From positions 1 to 57,212 of the forward strand of contig JACIWL010000008.1 of the NCBI GenBank assembly GCA_014360995.1: a DNA stretch of 57,212 nt, given 5' to 3'. The notes below the pieces were generated by a model. It did not search any database, was not told the DNA's origin, and saw only the letters and a list, made by a program, of their open reading frames with translations. Of the stretch, positions 50,288 through 57,212 are shown piece by piece (positions within the stretch are counted from its first letter, which is position 1; each line of letters opens with the position of its first letter). Made by a program: the position numbers and the translations under genes. This stretch comes from Candidatus Bipolaricaulota bacterium. GTDB taxonomy: Bacteria; Bipolaricaulota; Bipolaricaulia; Bipolaricaulales; Bipolaricaulaceae.

Positions 50288-50898
50288 ACGAGCGCGTGGC
50301 TCAGGTCCTAGGAGAACTTGTGGAGGTGGTGGCGCGGCTGCGTGCGCCCGATGGTTGCCCGTGGGATCGCGCCCAAACCCATCGAAGCCTCGTCCCCTAC
50401 CTTCTTGAGGAGGCTTATGAGCTCGCGGCGGCTGTGGCCGATGGTGATCCCTCCTCCATTAAGGAAGAGCTTGGTGACCTTCTCCTTCAAGTCCTTCTTC
50501 ATGCGCAGATCGAGGCGGAGGCCGGCCGGTTCGACATCGCCGATGTGGCCGAAGCCTTGAAGGAAAAGCTCATCCGCCGCCATCCCCACGTTTTCGGCGG
50601 GGAGAAGGTGAGAACGGCAGAAGAGGTGCGGGCCCAGTGGGAAGAGCTGAAGAAGGAAGAGGGGCAAGCCAAAAAGGCGGAGGATCGCGCCAAACCCGCC
50701 TTGATCCGCGCGAGCAAGTTCGTGGAGGTGAAAGAAGCCCAAGGCCAGCCTGTACCCGGCGGGCGCTTCCTTTCCCTTCCCGAAGGGGAACCGGACCAGG
50801 TCATCGCCGAGGCCCTGCTCGAGGTGGTCGTGGAAGCCCGCAAGCGCGGGGTCGATCCCGAACTCGCCCTCCATAAGTTCTTGGAGAAGCATGGCTGA
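50284..50898 (+). CDS. mazG: Nucleoside triphosphate pyrophosphohydrolase MazG
   Basis: The 204-residue protein shows the MazG start [33 protein letters not shown] with the metal-binding EExxE-type helix, [19 protein letters not shown] and [19 protein letters not shown]. The final 80 residues are a second, divergent helical unit. MazG cleaves (d)NTPs, including damaged ones, to NMP and pyrophosphate. Its ATG overlaps the parvulin stop, and its stop overlaps the DUF4911 start. Confidence 0.93.
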   Translation: MNERVAQVLGELVEVVARLRAPDGCPWDRAQTHRSLVPYLLEEAYELAAAVADGDPSSIKEELGDLLLQVLLHAQIEAEAGRFDIADVAEALKEKLIRRHPHVFGGEKVRTAEEVRAQWEELKKEEGQAKKAEDRAKPALIRASKFVEVKEAQGQPVPGGRFLSLPEGEPDQVIAEALLEVVVEARKRGVDPELALHKFLEKHG

Positions 50899-51172
50899 AC
50901 GTTTTCCCTTTTTGCGCCAACTGAGGCCACCCAAGAAGATGCACGTCCTTTGGGTGGAAATGGACGAGGAGTCCCTGCATCTTGTGGACGGCGCGTTCGG
51001 CATGAGCGACGGGGTAGCTAACGTGCGGCGGGAGTATCGGGAAAAGGACGGACGGAAATTCTTCAAGATCTACGTGGCCCCGGGCTGTTTGGCCGAGGCC
51101 CTGGAGGTTTTAAACCGGCTGCAGGACACTGTGTCAATCGGGGAGATCATCGTAGAACATGAGGCTGATTAG
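50891..51172 (+). CDS. DUF4911 domain protein
   Basis: The 93-residue product has the phrase [31 protein letters not shown] and a beta-rich core ([18 protein letters not shown]), which matches the DUF4911 profile as I know it: a small alpha/beta domain of unknown function, often beside yqeG-type genes. ATG 50891 overlaps the mazG stop by eight bases, and its end overlaps yqeG by 14. Confidence 0.65.
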   Translation: MAERFPFLRQLRPPKKMHVLWVEMDEESLHLVDGAFGMSDGVANVRREYREKDGRKFFKIYVAPGCLAEALEVLNRLQDTVSIGEIIVEHEAD

Positions 51173-51659
51173 GCCCCACGAGGAAGTGAATTCTCTGCGC
51201 GCCCTGGATTTTCGTCATCTTTGGACGAGGGGTTTTCGCGCTATTCTTTTTGATTTGGACAATACTCTGTGCCGGTGGCGCAGTGGGGAATTTCCCAGGC
51301 CGACGCTGACCCTCCTCCGCCGGCTGCGCGAGCAAGGCTTTAAGATCGCGGTGCTCACCAATGCCCGGCTTCCCCAGGACTCTCCGGTGCGTTCAGCTTT
51401 GGCTACACTCGGTGTACCCCTCATTGAGCGCGCCCGGAAACCGTTGCCTTTCGGTTTTCGCCGGGCATTGCGGCTCCTAGGGGCCAAACCAACCGAGGCC
51501 GTAGTGGTCGGCGATCAGCTCCTCACTGATATTTTGGGTGGGAGGCTGACGGGATTATATACTGTCCTTGTGCCTCCTCTCTCCGGGTATGAGGCCCGGC
51601 GCACTAAGTTTAATCGCGTTTTGGAGCGCTTGCTTGGTCGCCGGACCCTCACGCGTTGA
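51159..51659 (+). CDS. yqeG: YqeG family HAD IIIA-type phosphatase
   Basis: The 166-residue protein has the HAD nucleophile loop ILFDLDNTLCRW (Asp pair about 31-33), the second motif VLTNAR, the Lys in RKPLPFGFRRAL and the metal motif VVVGDQLLTDILGG. YqeG enzymes are small phosphatases, some acting on phosphatidylglycerophosphate or ribosome-linked substrates; the target here is unknown. It overlaps the DUF4911 gene and ends 38 bases before the PucR gene. Confidence 0.92.
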   Translation: MRLIRPHEEVNSLRALDFRHLWTRGFRAILFDLDNTLCRWRSGEFPRPTLTLLRRLREQGFKIAVLTNARLPQDSPVRSALATLGVPLIERARKPLPFGFRRALRLLGAKPTEAVVVGDQLLTDILGGRLTGLYTVLVPPLSGYEARRTKFNRVLERLLGRRTLTR

Positions 51660-51697
51660 CCACTGTACCAGCGGTCTTCACAATTCAAGGGGAAGAA

Positions 51698-53371
51698 ATG
51701 GGTCTTACATTGCGCGAGGCGCTCACTCTGGCTGAGCCGCTCAGGCGGGCACGGGTCCTGGCCGGCGAGAAGGGCTTAGACCGGGTGGTGGAGGCGGTCA
51801 ACGTCATGGAAGTCCCCGATATCCTGGAGTGGGTTCGCCCCGGGGAATTGTTGGTGACCACCCTTTATCCGCTCCGGGATAACGCGGCCGCAGTGGAGAC
51901 CCTCGTTCCAAGACTGGCGGAGAAGGGTTTAGTAGGTCTGGCCATCACCCCCGACAGCTACATCGACAAAATCCCGCAGTGCATGATCGAAGCCGCGGAG
52001 CGTCTGGATTTCCCACTCATCGAGCTTCCTCCTAAGGTCTCTTTCATAGACATCATTCAACCTCTCACCAGCCGTATTCTCAACATCCAAGCTAACGAGC
52101 TTCGCCAGTCCGAGCAGCTCCTACGGCAATTTTTGGAGCTCATCCTTTCCGGGGGAGGATACGGCGAGATCGCGGGGCTTTTGGCCCAGACTTTGAGCCG
52201 GCCCGTGCTCATTTTGGACAGATTTCGCCGTCTTCTCGGGCAGAGCCCGGACGCCTCCGTGCTTCTAGGCTTTTTCGAGGGAGACAGAGGCGGGGAACTT
52301 TACCTACGGGAGGTAGTCGCCGCCGAGGAGGTGGATTTGGAGTGGGGCCGAATGCGGCGATGGCGTGACCCCCTCACCGGCCAGGAACTTTGGTTTTATC
52401 CGATTCGGGTGAGCTCCATGTTCCTCGGTGACATCGGGATTCCGGGCCCGTTGCCTGAGCCTGTCCCTCACGTGTACAAAGTCGCGCTGGAGCACGGGGC
52501 TACCGTGATCGCCCTGAAAATGATGGAGCTTCAGGCACTGAGTCAGGTGGATCAGCTCTTCCAAAACGAAATTTTGGAGGGCCTCCTTTCCGAGCGGCCG
52601 GAAGTCTTGGCCCGCACTCTGCGTTTGGCCCAGCGTATGGGCTTGGTGCTGGATCCGCCGTATTGCCTAGTGGTGGCGGCCCCGGACCGCCCGGTGGGAG
52701 AGGTTCTGACTTTGCAGGAGAGACGGGATCGCTCCGCGGTGGACACGAGCTTGTATTTGGCCAGGCGCTATCTGCGGATGTTCAATCCACGAGCCGTGTT
52801 TTGGCGTCAGGGCGCGCGGCTCGTCGTGTTTTTCCCCACGGCGGGATTGCGCGCGGGACCGCCGGAGCTGCGTCAAGCCCTGCAAGAGGTTTGCCAACGC
52901 GTGGCCAGGGAGAATCCCTCGCACACCGTTTCCATGGGTGTGAGCCAGGTTTTCCCCGACCTAAGGGATTTTCCCACCGCTTATCGCAGCGCTATGCAGA
53001 GTCTGGAGCTCGGCCGGGCCCTGCACCCGGGGCAGACCAGTTTGGTCATCCACGAGGAGGAACTCGGGCTTCTTCGCTTGGTTTCCTCGGCGGAGACGCT
53101 GAAACACATGGGGGAGCTCTGTCGGAGCACATTGGCGCCGCTATTAGCTTTGGACCGGGATGGCAGTCTTCTTCGGACCCTGCGGGCTTATTTGGAGTGC
53201 GGGCAGAATCTGCGCCGAACCGCGGAGATCCTGGGCCTGCACTACAATACTGTGCGGTATCGCCTGAAGCGCATCCGTGAAGCGTTGGGCCCGGCCCTGG
53301 ACAGCCCCACCAACCGGCTAACCCTGGAAGTGGCCCTCCATTTCCTCCCCCTCCTGGACCATCTCCCCTGA
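51698..53371 (+). CDS. PucR family transcriptional regulator
   Basis: The 557-residue protein has the PucR N-terminal domain (LTLREALTLAEPLRRARVLAG, PGELLVTTLYPL), a middle GGDEF-like/CdaR region and the C-terminal HTH_30 helix-turn-helix (LRTLRAYLECGQNLRRTAEILGLHYNTVRYRLKRIREAL). PucR proteins sense purine or other metabolites and activate or repress uptake and breakdown genes. I start at ATG 51698 with AAGGGGAAGAA before it; a TTG at 51656 overlaps the yqeG stop. It is directly upstream of a nucleoside-type ABC transporter, its likely target. Confidence 0.93.
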   Translation: MGLTLREALTLAEPLRRARVLAGEKGLDRVVEAVNVMEVPDILEWVRPGELLVTTLYPLRDNAAAVETLVPRLAEKGLVGLAITPDSYIDKIPQCMIEAAERLDFPLIELPPKVSFIDIIQPLTSRILNIQANELRQSEQLLRQFLELILSGGGYGEIAGLLAQTLSRPVLILDRFRRLLGQSPDASVLLGFFEGDRGGELYLREVVAAEEVDLEWGRMRRWRDPLTGQELWFYPIRVSSMFLGDIGIPGPLPEPVPHVYKVALEHGATVIALKMMELQALSQVDQLFQNEILEGLLSERPEVLARTLRLAQRMGLVLDPPYCLVVAAPDRPVGEVLTLQERRDRSAVDTSLYLARRYLRMFNPRAVFWRQGARLVVFFPTAGLRAGPPELRQALQEVCQRVARENPSHTVSMGVSQVFPDLRDFPTAYRSAMQSLELGRALHPGQTSLVIHEEELGLLRLVSSAETLKHMGELCRSTLAPLLALDRDGSLLRTLRAYLECGQNLRRTAEILGLHYNTVRYRLKRIREALGPALDSPTNRLTLEVALHFLPLLDHLP

Positions 53372-53470
53372 GTTTTGTCACTTTTGCACAAAAAACAGGC
53401 CAGGGCTTAGCGGGGTTTCACCGTTTACTGTGCCTGTCCAGGCCAGGATAATCCCTGTTGGACGCTGAAA
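53372..53470 (+). promoter_or_regulatory. Control region of the BMP-type transporter with paired repeats
   Basis: TTTACT (53424-53429) and GATAAT (53447-53452), 17 bp apart, could drive the ATPase gene. Two direct copies of CAGGCCAGG (53396-53404 and 53439-53447) are 43 bp apart, about four helical turns; the second abuts the -10. TTTTGTCA (53373-53380) is repeated inverted as TGACAAAA (53500-53507), and TTTTG-CA-CAAAA is a small dyad at 53382-53393. These are candidate PucR operators. Confidence 0.45.
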
Positions 53471-55021
53471 ATGGACGAAGACAGGCTTACGTGTGAGTCT
53501 GACAAAACAGTGGTTTGCCTGCGCGGAATAACCAAGCGCTTCCCCGGGGTGCTGGCCAATGACCACGTGGATTTCCAACTCCAGTCCGGCGAAATTCATG
53601 CTCTCCTCGGTGAGAACGGGGCGGGGAAAAGCACGTTGGTCAAAATTCTTTACGGCTTCTACCACGCCGATGCCGGTGAGATCCTCGTGCATGGGCGGCC
53701 CGTACATATCCGCTCTCCCCGGGATGCCCGCGCGCTCGGCCTTGGTATGGTCTTCCAGGGCTTCACCCTCATCCCCGCCATGACCGTGGCGGAAAACGTG
53801 GCCCTGTTCCAAGCCGAGCTGCCCAGATTCTTCAGCCCCCGCGAGCTTGAGCAGTCCATTCGCGCCGCCAGCGATCAGTACGGCTTAGCCCTCGACCCAA
53901 AAGCACCGGTGTGGCAGCTCTCCATCGGTGAACAGCAGCGCGTGGAACTGCTCAAACTTCTGCTGGCGGGCGCCCGCATTCTCATCTTCGATGAGCCCAC
54001 TAAAGTCCTCGTTCCCCATGAGGTGGAAGCCCTGTTCCGCGTGTTCGAAAGCCTCAGGGCCCAAGGGTTTTCCATCATCTTCATCACGCACAAGCTGCGA
54101 GAAGCCCTGAGCTGCGCTGATCGCATTACGGTTATGCGGCAGGGCCGGGTCGTGGGCACCCTTTTGGCCCGCGCGGCCACTGAAGAAAGCCTTTTACACA
54201 TGATGTTCGGGGAAAAACTGCCCGAGATAACCCGATCCCCGGGCAGCCGAGCGCCGGGTGAGGTCGTGCTGGAACTGCGGGACGTGTGCACAAGGCCAGT
54301 GGGTACCGCTCCCGCTTTGGACCACGTGAACCTCAAGGTACGCGCCGGCGAGATCGTGGGAATTGCCGGTGTTTCCGGAAACGGCCAGCGCGAGTTGGGC
54401 GACGTTGTGCTTGGCCTCCTCCGCATTGTCCGGGGAAAGAAGTTCTTCTTGGGTCAGGACGCTACATCCTGGTCACCTCGGCAGCTTGTTCGCCGCGGAA
54501 TCGCGTTTGTTCCCGAGGACCCGCTGTCCATGGCTGTGGTCCCCGGATTTTCCACGCTGGAAAACTTTGCCCTCATGGATCTCCAGGCTTTCAGCAAGTT
54601 TCTCGGGACGGTGATGAACTGGGGCAAAGTGCGCACCTTCTTCCGTGAAGGCTTCACCAAGCTCGGTCTTTCTCCCCTTCCCGAGCCGGTCCGGGCCAGT
54701 ACCCTGTCCGGGGGAAACCTTCAGCGCTTGACCCTGGTGCGGGAGCTGAGTCGACCGTATCACCTCGTGGTCGGTCTCTATCCCACCCGTGGCCTGGATG
54801 TGCGCAGCGCTAACGCGGTGCGCCAGGCGTTTCTGGTTGCCCGCGAACAGGGGAAAGGAGTGCTCCTTATTTCCGAAGACTTGCAGGAGCTGTTCAGTTT
54901 GTGTGACCGAGTGCTGGTTATCTTTCGGGGCCGGATCGTGGGGGAATTCCGGCCAGAAGAAGCGGATCTCACGGAGGTGGGCCGGTTGATGACGGGTGCG
55001 GGGGTGCTACATGGTTCTTAA
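53471..55021 (+). CDS. BMP-type nucleoside/simple sugar ABC transporter, double ATPase subunit
   Basis: The 516-residue protein has two ATP-binding halves. The first has Walker A GENGAGKST (about 43-51), signature LSIGEQQRVELL and Walker B ILIFDEPT. The second has a degenerate Walker A GVSGNGQRE, signature LSGGNLQR and a Walker B altered to VVGLYPTRGLDV, as usual in this family, where only one site is active. This pattern, with two permeases and a BMP protein downstream, fits nucleoside or basic membrane protein-type importers. The ATG at 53471 has only a weak ribosome site. It overlaps the permease gene by 11 bases. Confidence 0.92.
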   Translation: MDEDRLTCESDKTVVCLRGITKRFPGVLANDHVDFQLQSGEIHALLGENGAGKSTLVKILYGFYHADAGEILVHGRPVHIRSPRDARALGLGMVFQGFTLIPAMTVAENVALFQAELPRFFSPRELEQSIRAASDQYGLALDPKAPVWQLSIGEQQRVELLKLLLAGARILIFDEPTKVLVPHEVEALFRVFESLRAQGFSIIFITHKLREALSCADRITVMRQGRVVGTLLARAATEESLLHMMFGEKLPEITRSPGSRAPGEVVLELRDVCTRPVGTAPALDHVNLKVRAGEIVGIAGVSGNGQRELGDVVLGLLRIVRGKKFFLGQDATSWSPRQLVRRGIAFVPEDPLSMAVVPGFSTLENFALMDLQAFSKFLGTVMNWGKVRTFFREGFTKLGLSPLPEPVRASTLSGGNLQRLTLVRELSRPYHLVVGLYPTRGLDVRSANAVRQAFLVAREQGKGVLLISEDLQELFSLCDRVLVIFRGRIVGEFRPEEADLTEVGRLMTGAGVLHGS

Positions 55022-56045
55022 GTCCACGTCGAACCGGTGGGTGTGGATTCTCTTTCGTCTTAGCCTCACCGTGGTTCTGATCCTGGGAGTGTTTGGTCTT
55101 TTCCTGTGGGCATTGGGCAAGAATCCGCTCAAGGCCTTTCAGGACACGTTACGCCTGAACCTCCTGAACCCCCGCGGTTTGTCCGAAGTGGTGGTGCGTA
55201 TGTCCCCGCTCCTCCTCACGGCGCTGGGGGTTGCCGTGCCCTTTAGAGCGGGCCTCATCAACGTGGGAGCAGAGGGGCAATTTCTGATGGGCGCCCTTTT
55301 GGGCACCTGGGCAGCGTTCAATATTGCCGGGCTCCCTCCCGCTCTGCATCTGGTCCTTGTGCTCCTGGCGGGCATGGTGGGCGGCGGGCTGTGGGGGGCT
55401 GTGCCGGGTGCATTGCGCGCCCTGGGGTGGGTCAACGAGACCATCACCACCCTCCTCCTCAACTACCTAGCCCCGCTTATTGTGGGCTATTTCGTGTTCG
55501 GTCCCTGGCGCGCGCCGGAGCTCGCCATGTATCCCCAGACACCGGAGTTGCCGGTTGTCCCGTACTTTCCCGTCTTGCCTGGCACCAGGCTGCATCTTGG
55601 GTTCTTTCTCGGCCTGTTTTTCCTCGGCCTATATGCGTACATGACGGGTCGCAGTCGCTGGGGATTGGAGCTGCGCGCGGTGGGCGGCAATCCGGAGGCG
55701 GCACGACGGTTGGGAATGCCCGTGGAACGCTGGCTTTTGGCAGCCATGGTGCTGGGCGGAGCGCTGGCCGGGCTGGCTGGGGTGGCAGAAGTAGTGGCCA
55801 TTCACGGTCGCTTGAAAATGGCTGTGTCCCCGGGTTACGGATTCATGGGATTTTTGGTGAACTGGCTGGCTTTCGCCAATCCGCTGGGAATTTTGATCAT
55901 GTCCTTCCTTCTCGCGATCATCGCCTCCAGTGGTTTCACGCTGCAGATAACCCAACGCTTGCCCTACGCCGCGGTGAACGTGCTGATGGCCTTGATCCTT
56001 TTTGTGGTCCTAGCTAAGCCCTTCCGACAGGGGGTGCGGCGATGA
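55011..56045 (+). CDS. BMP-type ABC transporter permease 1
   Basis: The 344-residue protein is mostly hydrophobic with about eight to nine helices. Family phrases are LLTALGVAVPFRAGLINVGAEGQFLMGALLG and RSRWGLELRAVGGNPEAARRLGMPVERW. It pairs with the permease at 56042 in nucleoside-type transporters. I start at ATG 55011 after GGGGTG; an earlier GTG 54996 in the same frame is less likely. It overlaps the ATPase gene by 11 bases and the next permease by four. Confidence 0.9.
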   Translation: MVLKSTSNRWVWILFRLSLTVVLILGVFGLFLWALGKNPLKAFQDTLRLNLLNPRGLSEVVVRMSPLLLTALGVAVPFRAGLINVGAEGQFLMGALLGTWAAFNIAGLPPALHLVLVLLAGMVGGGLWGAVPGALRALGWVNETITTLLLNYLAPLIVGYFVFGPWRAPELAMYPQTPELPVVPYFPVLPGTRLHLGFFLGLFFLGLYAYMTGRSRWGLELRAVGGNPEAARRLGMPVERWLLAAMVLGGALAGLAGVAEVVAIHGRLKMAVSPGYGFMGFLVNWLAFANPLGILIMSFLLAIIASSGFTLQITQRLPYAAVNVLMALILFVVLAKPFRQGVRR

Positions 56046-56935
56046 ATTGGTTTCTGTCCTGGATATCTGGGACCATCCTTTACGCTGCTCCTTTGCTCTT
56101 TCCCACCCTGGGAGAAGTGATCGAGCAGCGCGCAGGACTGGTCAATCTGGGCCTAGAGGGTCTCATGCTTCTCGGTGCCTCCGTGAGCTTTGCTGTTTCC
56201 TTTGCCACGCAGAATGCCTGGGTTGGGGTGTTGGTCGCGGGCTGCGTGGGGCTGCTTGCTAACCTCATCTACGCCTGGCTGGTGGTGCACCGCCAGGCTC
56301 ATCAGTTGGCCGCTGGTCTTGCCCTCATGTTTTTCGGTATCGGTCTCAGTGCTCTCATCGGTAAGGCCTATGTGGGGCAAATGGCCCCGGTGCTTCCCAA
56401 ATTCCAACCCTTCCCCTCTCAGGCCCTTCTTTTTCGGTACGATCTTTTGGTCTACGTCGCGTTCTTGCTCGCTCCGCTCTGCTGGTTTTTGCTCTTCCGT
56501 ACCCGATTCGGTTTGAAGTTACGGGCGGTAGGGGAGAGCCCAGCCATTGCCTACGCGGCCGGGGTTTCTCCCGCGCTGGTTCGCTATATCGCTGCGGCCA
56601 CGGCTGGAATCCTGGCGGCCATCGGCGGGGCGCACCTTGCGGTGGGGATCACCGGCACCTGGAGCGAGGGCATGACGGCTGGGCGCGGTTTCATCGCCAT
56701 TGCTTTGGTCATCTTTTCCCGCTGGGATCCTCTGCGCGCCATCATCGGGGCCCTGCTGTTTGGGAGCGCGGTGGTTCTGCAGCTTCAACTTCAGGCACAG
56801 GGGCTTGGGATTTCCCCGTTCCTTTTGGACATGTTGCCCTACGTCCTCACGGTGCTGGTATTGCTCATCTGGGGGCGTGGGGTGCGGTACGTAGCCCCGG
56901 CCAGTTTGGGCCGGGTCTACTTCGGAACGGAGTGA
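56042..56935 (+). CDS. BMP-type ABC transporter permease 2
   Basis: The 297-residue membrane protein has about eight helices and the family start AAPLLFPTLGEVIEQRAGLVNLGLEGLMLLGA, and later RTRFGLKLRAVGESPAIAYAAGVSPALVRYIA, the loop that contacts the ATPase. It begins with ATG overlapping the previous stop. Together the two permeases form the channel for the BMP-delivered substrate. Confidence 0.9.
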   Translation: MNWFLSWISGTILYAAPLLFPTLGEVIEQRAGLVNLGLEGLMLLGASVSFAVSFATQNAWVGVLVAGCVGLLANLIYAWLVVHRQAHQLAAGLALMFFGIGLSALIGKAYVGQMAPVLPKFQPFPSQALLFRYDLLVYVAFLLAPLCWFLLFRTRFGLKLRAVGESPAIAYAAGVSPALVRYIAAATAGILAAIGGAHLAVGITGTWSEGMTAGRGFIAIALVIFSRWDPLRAIIGALLFGSAVVLQLQLQAQGLGISPFLLDMLPYVLTVLVLLIWGRGVRYVAPASLGRVYFGTE

Positions 56936-57006
56936 AAGGGGGTGAGAGTCTGCGCGAAAACTGCGGTTCCTACACACCACTAAAAACAAAAAAGGGGGTG
57001 TTGGTG

Positions 57007-57212
57007 ATGAAGCGTGCGTTTTCGTGGTTGGTGGTGTCCTTTTTGGGCTTAACGGTGCTTGCGGCGGAGCCGTGCCTCACCGTAGGGATGATCATCGGCG
57101 GTACCAAAGACGATGCCGGTTATAACCAGTCTCAATACGAAGCCCTCATGGCCCTCAAGGAGAAGATGCCCTGCGTTGAAATTCTGTTTGCGGAAAATGT
57201 TCCCGAGGGTGA
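57007..57212 (+). CDS. BMP family ABC transporter substrate-binding protein, partial
   Basis: The last 68 codons of the window encode the start of a secreted binding protein: a signal peptide (MKRAFSWLVVSFLGLTVLAA) followed by a first strand LTVGMIIGGTKDDAGYNQSQYEALM, typical of BMP/Med/PnrA proteins that bind nucleosides. There is no lipobox at the cleavage site, so it is free in the periplasm, as in a diderm. GGGGGTG lies before the ATG. The gene runs off the right edge. In many genomes the binding protein comes first in the operon; here it is last. Confidence 0.85.
   Translation, partial: MKRAFSWLVVSFLGLTVLAAEPCLTVGMIIGGTKDDAGYNQSQYEALMALKEKMPCVEILFAENVPEG

Noticed and set aside
1-57212. 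CRISPR arrays, tRNA/rRNA genes, insertion sequences, phage or toxin-antitoxin genes
   Set aside because: I looked for regular repeats, cloverleaf-type sequence, transposase or integrase motifs and small paired genes and saw none; the gaps are too short to hide most of these.

Overview
The window reads as a compact chromosomal segment of a diderm, probably anaerobic and thermophile-leaning heterotrophic bacterium from a deep-branching, poorly cultured lineage. Genes almost touch (many TGATG, ATGA and TAGTG junctions, several convergent overlaps) and no gap exceeds about 200 bp. Solute-binding proteins (24884, 57007) have cleavable signal peptides without a lipobox, two other proteins are lipoproteins, and three secreted beta-rich proteins end in Phe; together these suggest an outer membrane. 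My first guess is Candidatus Bipolaricaulota (OP1/Acetothermia), a guess from general gene character and not from a database search. I see no tRNA, rRNA, CRISPR array, insertion sequence or phage gene.

Layout. (1) 1-7.5 kb is housekeeping: a DUF177 start, rplI-murJ on the plus strand, and a minus-strand chain ftsH-dxr-rrf2-DUF59-zinc protein, then amrS. (2) 7.5-13.6 kb is a cell-surface block: a beta-rich secreted protein, a CarboxypepD_reg/FN3 lipoprotein and a subtilisin-like lipoprotein under one good promoter and one strong terminator, followed by a secreted Ig-like protein. (3) 13.6-19.4 kb holds a PLPBP (YggS) gene whose start lies in a perfect 15-bp inverted repeat, glmM, a copper P-type ATPase with a C-terminal YHS domain, and a PLP enzyme of the ACC deaminase/D-cysteine desulfhydrase group. 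(4) 19.4-29.5 kb is an alpha-glucan block: a cytoplasmic clan GH-D-like protein, a secreted GH57 enzyme, a truncated copy of the surface protein family, malE-(terminator)-malF-malG without malK, and pfkA in convergent orientation. (5) 29.5-36.7 kb carries a COG2509 flavoprotein, rsmD, surE, DUF72, a nitroreductase, thrC, a YfcE-type phosphodiesterase, a frameshifted second nitroreductase, and a peroxiredoxin-nitroreductase fusion. (6) 36.7-41.6 kb carries a DUF1573-rhodanese-rhodanese protein, another beta-rich surface protein, a COG2403 GTPase, pgsA and an rluD-type gene; the last two overlap antisense by 140 bp. (7) 41.6-57.2 kb is all plus strand: rimP, nusA, an MMPL/RND protein, rny, spoVS, atpZ, a parvulin-TPR protein, mazG, DUF4911, yqeG, then a PucR regulator and a BMP-type nucleoside ABC transporter cut off by the window end.

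The most notable cross-cutting signal is regulatory. Many first genes lack a Shine-Dalgarno sequence and instead have a -10 hexamer 5-9 bases before the start codon (ftsH, amrS, yggS, copA, rsmD, DUF72, rimP; probably surE, rluD and rrf2), which suggests frequent leaderless transcription. Genes with a leader carry strong AGGAGG-type sites, so both modes appear to coexist. Other points worth a second look are the inverted repeat at yggS, the lineage-specific CCG surface family, the surface protease operon, a calcium-type motif inside MalF, and altered catalytic motifs in RsmD and PfkA.
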